Shown: piece after piece, positions 1 through 8,121 of the stretch | Layout: the number at the start of each line of letters is the position of its first letter | Position numbering within the stretch: position 1 is the first letter of the stretch | NCBI GenBank assembly: GCA_032052615.1 | Contig: DAMBWF010000014.1 | Location: 1-61,893 of the forward strand | DNA from: Pseudomonas_T sp032052615 | Lineage (GTDB): Bacteria > Pseudomonadota > Gammaproteobacteria > Pseudomonadales > Pseudomonadaceae | Direction of reading: 5' to 3' | DNA length: 61,893 nucleotides | Notes under the pieces: model-generated | The model's input: the letters and a program-made list of their open reading frames with translations, nothing else | Database searches by the model: none | What the model was told of the DNA's origin: nothing | Translations under genes and position numbers: made by a program

Positions 1-168
1 CACGCTGGCCTGCACGCTGCGGTGCCTACGGCAGTACTTTTCGTACAGAACCTAATACACCTAACACACCGGTAAGGCTGCAGCAGCCAACACCTGCCGG
101 AAGCGCGAAGGGAAACGAAAACTTCGCCACGATGGTCTGAGAAAGAGTCTCCCTTTAGAGGTTTTCAC

Positions 169-387
169 ATGACCGATCGACCCACGTTTGCTATTTCCTA
201 TCGGCTACATGGCGAGCCAATGACCCACTTGTCCTATGCGGATCAGTTGTCCCTGGAGGACGCAGCGGTCGAGCTATTCGAACGCCATGGGTTCGTGGTA
301 CCAGAGCACCCCTTGGGGGGCCGTAGCGCCATCATGGAACAACTGCCCGCCACCGGTATCTCGGATATCACCCTGCGGGAAGTCTGA
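169..387 (+). CDS. Small hypothetical protein, 72 aa
   Basis: Short acidic protein with no signal peptide, membrane segment or recognisable motif. The ATG follows a GAGG-like ribosome site (AGAGG then TTTTCAC), a reasonable spacing for a real start. The frame ends 199 bp before tRNA-Leu. The 168 bases upstream contain no other gene that I can support. I do not recognise the family. It could be a genuine small Pseudomonas protein or a chance frame; the ribosome site and an even amino-acid composition favour a gene. Confidence 0.5.
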   Translation: MTDRPTFAISYRLHGEPMTHLSYADQLSLEDAAVELFERHGFVVPEHPLGGRSAIMEQLPATGISDITLREV

Positions 388-586
388 GCCGACACGGCGC
401 TCGCGGAATGCGTAGCGCCTTGTTTCCCTTGCCTATCAAGGGGATATGCGTGCCTTGCACCCGCACCGCGAGCTGTATATAGTCCCGTCCTTCTTGGTCC
501 GGCATCGGCGCGGCGCGCTATCCTAATGCCTTGGTTCCAAGCCTCGCTCGAAGACGGCGCACCGGCCAGCCGCCTCATAGCGACAC

Positions 587-671
587 CCCCGCGTGGTGAA
601 ATCGGTATACACAGAGCACTTAAAATGCTCCGACGAAAGTCTTACCAGTTCGAGTCTGGTCGCGGGGACCA
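587..671 (+). tRNA. tRNA-Leu (anticodon UAA)
   Basis: An 85-nt cloverleaf with a long variable arm, as in class II tRNAs. The acceptor stem is CCCCGCG pairing with CGCGGGG, followed by discriminator A and an encoded CCA. The anticodon stem GAGCA/TGCTC encloses loop CTTAAAA, giving anticodon TAA at 621-623. The T arm contains GTTCGAGTC. Leucine is inferred from the anticodon and the long variable arm. No gene lies between its 3' end and position 940. Confidence 0.95.
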
Positions 672-940
672 CTCAATCGCTGCCGCTCGCACGGCATGAA
701 CATCCACCCCCCGGCCATCTGCAACCATCGCGGGGGCGCTGGCGCATTTCCAAGGTAGGCTGCCGTCCTTGGCCCTACCGCCTCATTGCACCCTCTTCTC
801 GGCCTGAACGAGCTGCCCGCCTTCTTTTCAAGCGACTTGGGATCATGTTCTTCTAGCGGGTGTCGTATGAGCGCCGCGACCTCCTCGCTCGGTCGGGCGA
901 ACAGAAGCACTACACGCCCGTGTCCAAGCAGGAAGCCATG

Positions 941-1618
941 ATGACCCCTGAAAAACTGAGTACTGCGCTTCAGCAACACTTTCAGGTAGAAAGCTCGCCC
1001 AAAATCAAATGGGCCGTCATGTCCCATCTCGGTGATCGACATACCCTTTTCACACCCGAAGGTGCCCGGCAGAGCGCCCTGCTGACGATCCAGGAAGACG
1101 GCGCCTTCACCCGCAGGGCATCCTTGTCATTCGAATTCATCAGCCATCATTATTTTTCCGAAGCCAATATCGGCCATCTCACCATCGGAATCGGCAGCGT
1201 GACCGACCCCGAAACAGGCGCCCCTTCCCTGCAAGGGAAAGGCATCGTCATCGGCAATGTGTCGGCGTATGGCTGCCGGGGAGAATGCACCGAGACGGAC
1301 TACACCAATACCGTCGCGATCGAGAGCTATTGGGCCAATGGCAATTGCGTTTACGGCCAAACCACCCAGTATCCATGCGAATTGGAGGACAACCTTAACT
1401 ACCGCGTGGAAATCCAAGTCTTCCCAGGCGATGCGCTAATTCGCTACGCCCTCTGGTGCCGGAAACCCTTCGGCAAATGGAAGAAGCTCTACATGTCGGA
1501 AATCAACGACCAGCACTTCGAACAATCAACCAATCGAGCCGGCTGGTGGATAGGCGAAGTGTTTTCCCAGCACGACTGGGTGGTCAATTTCCGAAATATC
1601 AAATGGAAGTTCGATTAA
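941..1618 (+). CDS. Unidentified soluble protein, 225 aa
   Basis: No recognised family. The start at 941 is preferred because AGGAA (930-934) lies 6 bases upstream; an adjacent ATG at 938 and a GTG at 860 are in frame. The protein lacks a signal peptide and membrane segments. It has several cysteines in the middle (YGCRGECTETD, NGNC, YPCE) and alternating hydrophobic stretches ending in an aromatic-rich tail (GWWIGEV, HDWVVNFRNIKWKF). That pattern would fit a beta-sandwich such as a lectin/laminin-G-like fold, but this is inference only. Base composition is visibly more AT-rich than the core genes, and it sits between a tRNA and a recombinase remnant, so it was probably acquired horizontally. 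Confidence 0.7.
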   Translation: MTPEKLSTALQQHFQVESSPKIKWAVMSHLGDRHTLFTPEGARQSALLTIQEDGAFTRRASLSFEFISHHYFSEANIGHLTIGIGSVTDPETGAPSLQGKGIVIGNVSAYGCRGECTETDYTNTVAIESYWANGNCVYGQTTQYPCELEDNLNYRVEIQVFPGDALIRYALWCRKPFGKWKKLYMSEINDQHFEQSTNRAGWWIGEVFSQHDWVVNFRNIKWKFD

Positions 1619-1830
1619 AGCATCGACTGGCTCGATCGGCTACACGAGCTTCACCCTGCGTCAACGAGGGCCATACTCATCAAATTTTGAGATGAGCGCC
1701 TAGCATCTAGCTGTTTGAATGGCCAGGTCATAGCTATTAGAAGCGTGCGGCGAGCTGTGGCGGCATGCTCTTAGCAACGAGGATGCGTTAGTACCGATTC
1801 AGAGACACTTGTCCGAAGCCGCCCGAAATT

Positions 1831-1932
1831 AAGAACTGGAGGGATGCCAGCCTGCGGCTCGGACACACCCAAAAGGCCATCGCGAAGAAGGTCTATCGGG
1901 GCGTCGGAGCCATCGTGCACCCCATCAAATAG
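1831..1932 (+). pseudogene. 3' remnant of a tyrosine recombinase (phage/island integrase)
   Basis: The last 33 codons of this frame read RLGHTQKAIAKKVYRGVGAIVHPIK before a stop (in pieces: RLGHTQ, KKVYRG, IVHPIK). This matches the typical integrase C-terminus, where an LGH(T/S) motif precedes the catalytic tyrosine (here the Y of VYRG) and a short basic tail. Nothing upstream in frame continues a recombinase domain, so only the end of the gene survives. It lies 127 bp from the CCA end of tRNA-Ser, the usual position of an integrase next to a tRNA attachment site. The rest of 1619-2018 contains no other feature that I can support. Confidence 0.6.
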
Positions 1933-2018
1933 GCTGAGTTTTGTCCTCGCGGCCAAAACCTTTTGTACTAACCGCAATCCGCAAACCAATCCCGGCCAGG
2001 AGCCGTCAGCGTTAAAAG

Positions 2019-2043
2019 CAAAAAACCCTGAAAAAACAGGGTC
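2019..2043 (-). terminator. Intrinsic terminator after tRNA-Ser
   Basis: On the minus strand CCCTG, a six-T loop and CAGGG are followed by TTTTTT. It lies 17 bases beyond the CCA end of tRNA-Ser(UGA) and in the right orientation to end its transcript. Confidence 0.8.
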
Positions 2044-2059
2044 TTGGCTTGCGGTAATA

Positions 2060-2147
2060 TGGCGGAAGAGGTGAGATTCGAACTCACGGACAGTTGCCCA
2101 TCGCCGGTTTTCAAGACCGGTGCCTTAAACCGCTCGGCCACTCTTCC
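2060..2147 (-). tRNA. tRNA-Ser (anticodon UGA)
   Basis: An 88-nt class II tRNA on the minus strand. Acceptor stem GGAAGAG pairs with CTCTTCC and is followed by GCCA, so CCA is encoded. The anticodon loop CTTGAAA gives TGA (complement at 2111-2113), the T loop is GTTCGAATC, and a long variable arm is present. In Pseudomonas this tRNA precedes the yccA-tus gene block, as here. Its 3' end faces the recombinase remnant. Confidence 0.97.
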
Positions 2148-2346
2148 TGACTTCAAGACAGGTGTGTTCGACCACACCTTGCTGACGGCCTAGGCCTGGC
2201 GTTTCGATTGGTTCGATCTGCCTGGCGGGCACGGGCCGCCATACTACCCGAACGCAACACCCTGTCAAACTCTCAGCGCTAGTATCCGGGGCACCTTTGT
2301 TACCATGCCGAATCGATAGTGTTGTCTACGCTCTCAGGAGAGAACC

Positions 2347-3015
2347 ATGCAAGAACGCGACTTCGCACTGAATCCCGCGCAGGCCGAACAGCGACAAGTC
2401 AGCGGCGTCCTGCGCAACACGTACGGTCTGCTGGCCCTCACGCTGGCCTTCAGCGGATTGGTGGCTTATGTATCCCAGCAGTTGCGCCTACCGGCGCCTA
2501 ACCTGCTGGTCCTCTTCGCGGGCTTCTATGGCCTGCTGATCCTCACCACCAAGCTGCGCAATTCCGCCTGGGGCTTGCTGTCCACCTTCGCCTTGACTGG
2601 CTTCATGGGCTACACCCTGGGGCCGATTCTCAACCGCTACCTGGGCCTGCCCAATGGCGGCGAGCTGATCGCCTCGGCGATGGGCATGACCGCACTGGTG
2701 TTCCTGGGGCTGTCCGCCTACGTACTGACCACCCGCAAGGACATGAGCTTCCTGTCGGGCTTTATCACCGTGGGCGCCATCGTCCTGCTGGTGGCGGTCG
2801 TGGCCTCGCTCTTCCTGCCCATCAGTGGTCTGCACCTGGCCATCAGCGCGGCCTTCGTGCTGTTTTCCTCGGCGGTCATTCTGTATCAGACCAGCGAGAT
2901 CATTCATGGCGGCGAGCGCAACTACATCCTGGCCACGATCAGCCTGTACGTCTCGATCTACAACCTGTTCCTCAGCCTGTTGCAACTGTTCGGCGTGGTC
3001 AGCGCCGACGATTGA
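2347..3015 (+). CDS. yccA: BAX inhibitor-1/YccA family inner-membrane protein
   Basis: 222 aa with seven hydrophobic segments beginning near residue 27, the architecture of the BI-1/YccA (UPF0005) family. The E. coli member YccA modulates the FtsH protease at the inner membrane. Here the C-terminal stretch ILYQTSEIIHGGERNYILATISLYVSIYNLF holds the conserved residues of the last helices. Start ATG 2347 follows AGGAGAG with good spacing. It is monocistronic: a strong terminator follows before tusD. Identity as BI-1 family is clear; the exact physiological role is by homology. Confidence 0.93.
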   Translation: MQERDFALNPAQAEQRQVSGVLRNTYGLLALTLAFSGLVAYVSQQLRLPAPNLLVLFAGFYGLLILTTKLRNSAWGLLSTFALTGFMGYTLGPILNRYLGLPNGGELIASAMGMTALVFLGLSAYVLTTRKDMSFLSGFITVGAIVLLVAVVASLFLPISGLHLAISAAFVLFSSAVILYQTSEIIHGGERNYILATISLYVSIYNLFLSLLQLFGVVSADD

Positions 3016-3033
3016 TCACGGATGAGCCCCGCG

Positions 3034-3060
3034 AAGCCCGCCCCTTGGCGGGCTTTTCGT
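3034..3060 (+). terminator. Intrinsic terminator after yccA
   Basis: Perfect 9-bp stem AAGCCCGCC / GGCGGGCTT with a CCTT loop, followed by a T-rich tract. Confidence 0.85.
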
Positions 3061-3116
3061 TTTCTCACGACCAGGATGGCCTTATCATTCTCCCCTTCCC
3101 GTCGCCATGCCTGCCC

Positions 3117-3509
3117 ATGAAATTCGCCATCGCCCTGTTCGCCCCGCCCCATGCCCCCTCCTCCCGTCGGGCCCTTCGCTTCGCCGAGGCAGTGGTGGCC
3201 GGCGGACATGAAATCATTCGGGTTTTCCTGTACCAGGATGGCGTGTACAGCGCCTCGGCTAACCCCGTATCCCCGCAGGACGAAGCGGACCTGGCCATGG
3301 AGTGGCAACGCTTCGCCGCCGAGCATGGCCTTGACGGCGTTGTCTGCATCGCCGCCGCGCTGCGACGGGGCGTATTGGATGCCGGCGAGGCCCGTCGACA
3401 CGGCCGCCCCGCCGCCAACCTGGCGCCAAATTGGCAACTGTCCGGGCTGGGTCAACTGCATGAAGCCGTGCAGGGGGCCGATCGCCTGGTGTGTTTCGGA
3501 GGACCGTGA
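3117..3509 (+). CDS. tusD: Sulfurtransferase complex subunit TusD
   Basis: 130 aa, DsrE family. TusD with TusB and TusC forms the TusBCD hexamer that takes persulfide sulfur from TusA and passes it to TusE, then to MnmA, for 2-thiolation of U34 in tRNA-Lys/Glu/Gln. The conserved sulfur-carrying cysteine is in VVCIAAALRRGV. ATG 3117 gives the family N-terminus MKFAIALFAPP; the frame is open further upstream but that extension has no family support. The stop overlaps the tusC start (ATGA), so the four tus genes are translationally coupled. Confidence 0.95.
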   Translation: MKFAIALFAPPHAPSSRRALRFAEAVVAGGHEIIRVFLYQDGVYSASANPVSPQDEADLAMEWQRFAAEHGLDGVVCIAAALRRGVLDAGEARRHGRPAANLAPNWQLSGLGQLHEAVQGADRLVCFGGP

Positions 3510-3868
3510 TGGCCCGCTCGCTCCTGATCGTCAGCCGCCAGCCCCCTTGGTCAGGGCTCGGCGCTCGCGAAGCACTGGATATCGCCCTGGCGGGCGGGGC
3601 CTACGACCTGCCCCTGGGGCTGTTGTTTCTCGATGACGGGGTGTTGCAGTTGAAGCGCGGCCAGCATCCGGAAGCCGTCGGGCAAAAGGATCTGACCGCC
3701 AATCTCCAGGCGTTGCCGCTGTTCGGGGTCGATACGCTGCTGGCCTGTCGGCACAGCCTTCATCTGCGAGGCCTAACCGAAGCGGACCTCGCGCTCCCGG
3801 TCCGGGTGCTGGATACACCCCAGCTACGCGCCCTGTTCGAGACTTACGACGAGGTGATCACGCTCTGA
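3509..3868 (+). CDS. tusC: Sulfurtransferase complex subunit TusC
   Basis: 119 aa, DsrF-like member of the DsrE superfamily; structural partner of TusD and TusB in the tRNA 2-thiouridine sulfur relay. Start 3509 (MARSLLIVSRQPPW) overlaps the tusD stop by the ATGA arrangement, and an upstream in-frame ATG is disfavoured because it lies well inside tusD. The product keeps the family core AREALDIALAGGAYDLPLGLLFLDDGV. Its stop overlaps the tusB start. Confidence 0.94.
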   Translation: MARSLLIVSRQPPWSGLGAREALDIALAGGAYDLPLGLLFLDDGVLQLKRGQHPEAVGQKDLTANLQALPLFGVDTLLACRHSLHLRGLTEADLALPVRVLDTPQLRALFETYDEVITL

Positions 3869-4173
3869 TGGCCACTCTCCACCTCCTGAGCCACTCTCCC
3901 TTCGGCGATGATCGGTTCGCCAGTTGCCTGCGCCTGCTCGGCGAACGGGATGGCCTGCTCCTGAGCGGGGATGCGGTGCATGCCCTGCAACCCGGAACCA
4001 CTACCCGCGAAGCCTTGGAAGGACTGCCGGGGTCGATCGCGCTTCTCGCATTGAAAGAAGACCTGGAAGCCCGTGGCTGTGACCATGAACCGCCCCGCCG
4101 CCTCGAAGCCATCGACTACCCTCGCTTCGTCGAAGCCTGCCTGGATTACGAAAAGGTGAACAGTTGGCTATGA
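3868..4173 (+). CDS. tusB: Sulfurtransferase complex subunit TusB
   Basis: 101 aa, DsrH family; third subunit of TusBCD. N-terminus MATLHLLSHSPF is typical of the family, and length matches. The protein has no separate catalytic signature. It overlaps tusC upstream (ATGA) and tusE downstream (ATGA at 4170), which places it in the middle of a coupled tusDCBE operon. Confidence 0.93.
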   Translation: MATLHLLSHSPFGDDRFASCLRLLGERDGLLLSGDAVHALQPGTTTREALEGLPGSIALLALKEDLEARGCDHEPPRRLEAIDYPRFVEACLDYEKVNSWL

Positions 4174-4505
4174 ACGCGCTGCTGATCGACGGGCGTGAAC
4201 TGGCGCTCGACCCCGAGGGCTACCTGAAAACGCTCGAGGACTGGTCGCCCTCCGTAGCCGATGCCCTGGCCCGGCGCGAAGGTCTCGAACTCCAGGCGGA
4301 GCACTGGGAAGTCATCGAGGCGCTACGGGCGTTCTACCGCGAGTTCCAACTGTCCCCCGCCACCCGCCCCCTGGTGCGCTACATGGCCCAGCGCCTGGGA
4401 CCGGAGAAAGGCAACAGCGCCCACCTCAACCGCCTTTTCAAAGGCACGCCCGCCAAGCTCGCGGCCAAGCTGGCTGGCCTGCCCCGCCCGACCAATTGCC
4501 TATGA
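4170..4505 (+). CDS. tusE: TusE sulfur carrier (DsrC-like)
   Basis: 111 aa, DsrC/TusE family. TusE accepts sulfur from TusD and delivers it to MnmA. The functional cysteine is the penultimate residue in the C-terminal RPTNCL, and the conserved helix-turn region YMAQRLGPEKGNSAHLNRLF is present. ATG 4170 overlaps the tusB stop; a TTG two codons earlier is less likely. The stop overlaps the next gene, so the YbiB-like gene is in the same operon. MnmA, the final acceptor, is encoded at 23.4 kb. Confidence 0.95.
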   Translation: MNALLIDGRELALDPEGYLKTLEDWSPSVADALARREGLELQAEHWEVIEALRAFYREFQLSPATRPLVRYMAQRLGPEKGNSAHLNRLFKGTPAKLAAKLAGLPRPTNCL

Positions 4506-5488
4506 CCTTGCTCCAGACTCCCGTGGAACACCCCTTCGCCCCCTACGTGCGCATAGTGGGCAAGGGCAAGCGAGGCGCCCGTGGGCTGACCCGCGAGGAA
4601 GCGCGCGAGGCCATGGGCATGGTACTGGACGTTCGGGTGGAGGATGTCCAGCTCGGCGCCTTTCTCATGCTGCTGCGCCACAAGGAAGAAAGCGCGGAGG
4701 AACTGGCGGGATTCTGCGAGGCGGTCCGCATGCGGATGCCAGTGCCGGACGAGCTTCGCGTGGACCTGGACTGGCCCAGCTACGCCGGCAAGAAACGCCA
4801 TTTGCCGTGGTACTTGCTGGCCGTCAAGGCCCTTTCGCAAGAGGGAATCCGGGTCCTGATGCACGGGGGCGGAGCCCATACAGCCGGCCGCCTCTATAGC
4901 GAGGGGCTGCTTGAGCGGCTGGCGATTCCCCGCTGCGAAAGCTGGGGCGCCGTCGACAGGGCGCTCGCGGACGGCCGGCCCGCCTTCATGCCCTTGTCCG
5001 CGTTCATGCCGGCCCTGCAACGAATGATCGACCTGCGCGCCGTACTCGGATTGCGCTCGCCCATTCACTCCCTGGCGCGCCTGCTGAACCCGGCCGGCGC
5101 CCGGTGCGGCCTGCAAAGCATCTTCCATCCGGGGTACCAGGCGGTCCATCGCGAGGCCAGCCGCCTGCTGGGGGATCGCGCCATCGTGATCAAGGGCGAG
5201 GGCGGCGAGATCGAGATCAACCCCGATGGGCCTTGCGCCCTCGCCGGTACCGCCGAGGGCCTGGCGTGGGACGAAGCCTGGCCCGCGCGCGCCGCCCTGC
5301 GCCGGATCAAGCCAGACAGCCTCGACCCAGCGCACCTACTGGCCGTCTGGGACGGCTCGGCCCACGATGCCTATGGCGAGGACGCCGTGCTGTCGACCTT
5401 GGCGCTGGCCTTTCGTGGCCTGGGAGCGCCCCGGGAAGAAGCGTTCGAGCGCGCCCGCGTTTGCTGGGAACGACGGCACGCGCACTGA
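4502..5488 (+). CDS. ybiB: YbiB/TrpD2-like glycosyltransferase-fold protein
   Basis: 328 aa, related to anthranilate phosphoribosyltransferase (TrpD) fold proteins. E. coli YbiB is a TrpD2-type nucleic-acid-binding protein rather than a biosynthetic enzyme. The sequence shows the N-terminal helical segment LTREEAREAMGMVLD, the fold's glycine-rich element VLMHGGGAHTAGR, and LRSPIHSLARLLNPAGA. Start 4502 overlaps the tusE stop (ATGA), as is usual in Pseudomonas. No enzyme activity can be read from the sequence. Confidence 0.85.
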   Translation: MTLLQTPVEHPFAPYVRIVGKGKRGARGLTREEAREAMGMVLDVRVEDVQLGAFLMLLRHKEESAEELAGFCEAVRMRMPVPDELRVDLDWPSYAGKKRHLPWYLLAVKALSQEGIRVLMHGGGAHTAGRLYSEGLLERLAIPRCESWGAVDRALADGRPAFMPLSAFMPALQRMIDLRAVLGLRSPIHSLARLLNPAGARCGLQSIFHPGYQAVHREASRLLGDRAIVIKGEGGEIEINPDGPCALAGTAEGLAWDEAWPARAALRRIKPDSLDPAHLLAVWDGSAHDAYGEDAVLSTLALAFRGLGAPREEAFERARVCWERRHAH

Positions 5489-5575
5489 TCCGTGAACGAA
5501 CCCCTCACGACCTGACCACTCCAAGCCTTCATGAGCCTGGCCTTTCCGGTCGCGGCGACGAAATAGGGAGACCCC

Positions 5576-6580
5576 ATGGGCCTGCTCATCGAAGGGCACT
5601 GGCACACGCGCGGCTACGACACCGGCAAGAGCGGGCGCTTCGAGCGCGAAGCCGCGAAGCGTCGCCACTGGGTCACGGCCGACGGCCGCCCCGGACCGAC
5701 CGGCGAAGGCGGCTTCGCCGCCGAGGCCGGCCGCTATCACCTGTATGTATCCCTGGCCTGTCCCTGGGCCCATCGCACCCTGATCCTGCGCCGGCTCAAG
5801 GGCCTGGAGAGGCTGATAGACGTGTCGGTGGTCGCCTGGTACATGGGCCCGCAAGGCTGGACCTTCGACCGTGACCAAGGCTCCACCGGCGACCGGCTGG
5901 ATGGACTGGATGCCCTGCACCAACGCTACACCCGGGACGACCCGGCCTACACTGGCCGCGTCACCGTCCCGGTGCTCTGGGATACCCGAAAGAGACGCAT
6001 CGTCAGCAACGAATCGGCGGATATCGTCCGCATGTTCAACAGTGCCTTCGATGGACTGACCGACCAGTGCAACGACTTCTACCCCCAGCCGCTACGCCCG
6101 GTCATCGATGCGCTGAACGAGCGCATCTATCCGGCCGTCAACAATGGCGTCTACCGGGCCGGGTTCGCCACGACCCAGGTGGCTTACGAAGAAGCCTTCG
6201 ATGCCTTGTTCGCCGAGCTGGATCATCTGGAGCGGCTACTTGAAACGACACGCTACTTGGCCGGGGACTACCTGAGCGAAGCCGATATACGCCTGTTCAC
6301 CACCCTGATTCGCTTCGATGCGGTGTATCACGGGCACTTCAAGTGCAACCTGCGGCGGATCGAGGACTATTCGAACTTATCCCAGTGGTTGCGTGAGCTT
6401 TACCAATGGCCCGGTATCGCCGACACCGTGGACATGACCCACATCCAGCGGCATTACTACCTCAGCCACTCGAGCATCAACCCCAACGGCATCGTACCCA
6501 AGGGACCCCAGCTGGACTTGGGCCGCCCCCACGGGCGTAATCGCCTGCCCGGCCGCGGAATCTTCCAGCGCCAGGCCTGA
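5576..6580 (+). CDS. Glutathionyl-hydroquinone reductase, YqjG/Xi-class GST
   Basis: 334 aa, length and motifs of Xi-class glutathione transferases that reduce glutathionyl-hydroquinones. The catalytic cysteine is in SLACPWAHRT (near residue 63). The conserved GSTGDRLDG..LHQRYTRDDPAYTGRVTVPVLWD block and C-terminal HYYLSHSSINPNGIVPKGP are present. ATG 5576 follows AGGGAG. It starts 87 bp after ybiB and may be cotranscribed or separate; no terminator is visible between them. It converges with cysG. Confidence 0.92.
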   Translation: MGLLIEGHWHTRGYDTGKSGRFEREAAKRRHWVTADGRPGPTGEGGFAAEAGRYHLYVSLACPWAHRTLILRRLKGLERLIDVSVVAWYMGPQGWTFDRDQGSTGDRLDGLDALHQRYTRDDPAYTGRVTVPVLWDTRKRRIVSNESADIVRMFNSAFDGLTDQCNDFYPQPLRPVIDALNERIYPAVNNGVYRAGFATTQVAYEEAFDALFAELDHLERLLETTRYLAGDYLSEADIRLFTTLIRFDAVYHGHFKCNLRRIEDYSNLSQWLRELYQWPGIADTVDMTHIQRHYYLSHSSINPNGIVPKGPQLDLGRPHGRNRLPGRGIFQRQA

Positions 6581-6668
6581 GTCGAAGCGGCTTCCTCGGG
6601 GCGCGCTGTCGGCCCCACGCCCAGGCGATCGGTCGTAGTGAAGCGGTCGCGCCGCAGTGGGCGCCCTC

Positions 6669-8066
6669 TCAGTTCGTCGGTGGCCGCGCACCTTCGAACC
6701 AAGCCAGTTTCTCCCGCAGGCGCACCACATCGCCGACGATCACCAGGGTTGGCGCATGCACCTCGTGGCGGGCGACCAGCGCCGGCAGGTCGGCCAGGGT
6801 GCCGGTGAAGACTCGCTGGCGCGCCGTGGTGCCCTGTTGCACCAGGGCCACGGGGGTATCCCCGCGGCAGCCGTGGGCGATCAGTTGCTCGCAAATATGG
6901 GGCAAGCCTACCAGTCCCATGTAGAACACTAGGGTCTGGCCCGGGGCCGTCAGGTCGCGCCAAGGCAGGTCGCAACTTCCATCCTTGAGGTGACCAGTGA
7001 CGAAACGCACCGACTGGGCATGGTCGCGGTGGGTCAGTGGAATGCCGGCGTAGGCCGCGCATCCCGAGGCGGCGGTAATCCCCGGCACCACCTGGAAGGG
7101 AATGCCCTGGGCAGCCAGTTCCTCGATCTCCTCTCCCCCGCGCCCGAAGATGAACGGGTCGCCGCCCTTCAGCCGCAACACCCGCTTGCCCTGTCGCGCC
7201 AGCTCGATCAGTTGCCGGTTGATCTGGTCCTGGGGCAAGGCATGTTCGGCGCGCCGCTTGCCCACGTAGATCCGCTCGGCATCGCGCCGGCACAGGTCGA
7301 CGATCGCGGGCGCCACCAAGCGATCGTAGAGCACCACATCGGCCTGTTGCATCAGGCGCAGGGCGCGGAAGGTCAGCAGGTCGGGATCGCCCGGCCCCGC
7401 GCCCACCAGGTACACCTCGCCGACGCCGGATGGCGGCGCCCCGGCGAGCCGGGCCTCGAGAAGCCGTTCCGCCTCCCCCGCGCGTCCCGCCAGCAGCCGC
7501 TCGGCCACCTCGCCTTGGAAGACCTCCTCCCAGAAGGCGCGTCGCCGACCGACATCGGGGATGAGCCGCTTGACCCGACCACGGAACGTCTTCGCCAAGC
7601 CGGCCAACTGGCCGTAGGCCGCCGGTACCCAGCTTTCGATCCTGGCCCGGATCAGCCGGGCCAGCACCGGCGCGTCGCCACCGCTGGACACCGCCACGAC
7701 CAAGGGCGAACGGTCGACGATGGCCGGGAAGATGACGCTGCAGAGGGCCGGCGCGTCCACCACGTTCACCGGAATGCCGGCGTCCTGAGCATCCTGGGAC
7801 ACCCGCGCGTTGAGGGGGCCATCATCGGTGGCGGCGATGGCCAGCCGGCAACCGTTCAGGTCCTCGGCGCGATACCCGCGGTCGAGCCAGACGCCTTCGC
7901 AACCGGTCACCAATACGAGCAGTTCGGGCTCGATGACCGGCGCGACGACCCGCAGGCGAGCGCCCGCCTGGGCGAGCAGGCGCCCCTTGCGTAGCGCCAC
8001 TTCGCCCCCGCCCACCACGAGTACCGGGTGCCCGCGCAGATCATGGAACAGCGGAAGGTAATCCAT
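6669..8066 (-). CDS. cysG: Siroheme synthase CysG
   Basis: 465 aa trifunctional enzyme that makes siroheme from uroporphyrinogen III for sulfite and nitrite reductases. The N-terminal half (MDYLPLFHDLRGHPVLVVGGGEVALRKG) is the NAD-binding precorrin-2 dehydrogenase/ferrochelatase. The C-terminal half starts with VYLVGAGPGDPDLLTFRALRLM, the SAM uroporphyrinogen methyltransferase signature, with KGGDPFIFGRGGEE further on. ATG 8066 gives the family N-terminus; the frame is open upstream without family similarity. It lies 55 bp downstream of serS in the same direction. Confidence 0.97.
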   Translation of the reverse strand: MDYLPLFHDLRGHPVLVVGGGEVALRKGRLLAQAGARLRVVAPVIEPELLVLVTGCEGVWLDRGYRAEDLNGCRLAIAATDDGPLNARVSQDAQDAGIPVNVVDAPALCSVIFPAIVDRSPLVVAVSSGGDAPVLARLIRARIESWVPAAYGQLAGLAKTFRGRVKRLIPDVGRRRAFWEEVFQGEVAERLLAGRAGEAERLLEARLAGAPPSGVGEVYLVGAGPGDPDLLTFRALRLMQQADVVLYDRLVAPAIVDLCRRDAERIYVGKRRAEHALPQDQINRQLIELARQGKRVLRLKGGDPFIFGRGGEEIEELAAQGIPFQVVPGITAASGCAAYAGIPLTHRDHAQSVRFVTGHLKDGSCDLPWRDLTAPGQTLVFYMGLVGLPHICEQLIAHGCRGDTPVALVQQGTTARQRVFTGTLADLPALVARHEVHAPTLVIVGDVVRLREKLAWFEGARPPTN

Positions 8067-8121
8067 GGGAATCCCGCCAGGAAAAGGAAAACCGGTCGCC
8101 TCGCGACCGGCCCGTGTCGCC

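Noticed and set aside
593..856. 87-codon frame running through tRNA-Leu
   Set aside because: It overlaps a clear tRNA and has no ribosome site or motif.
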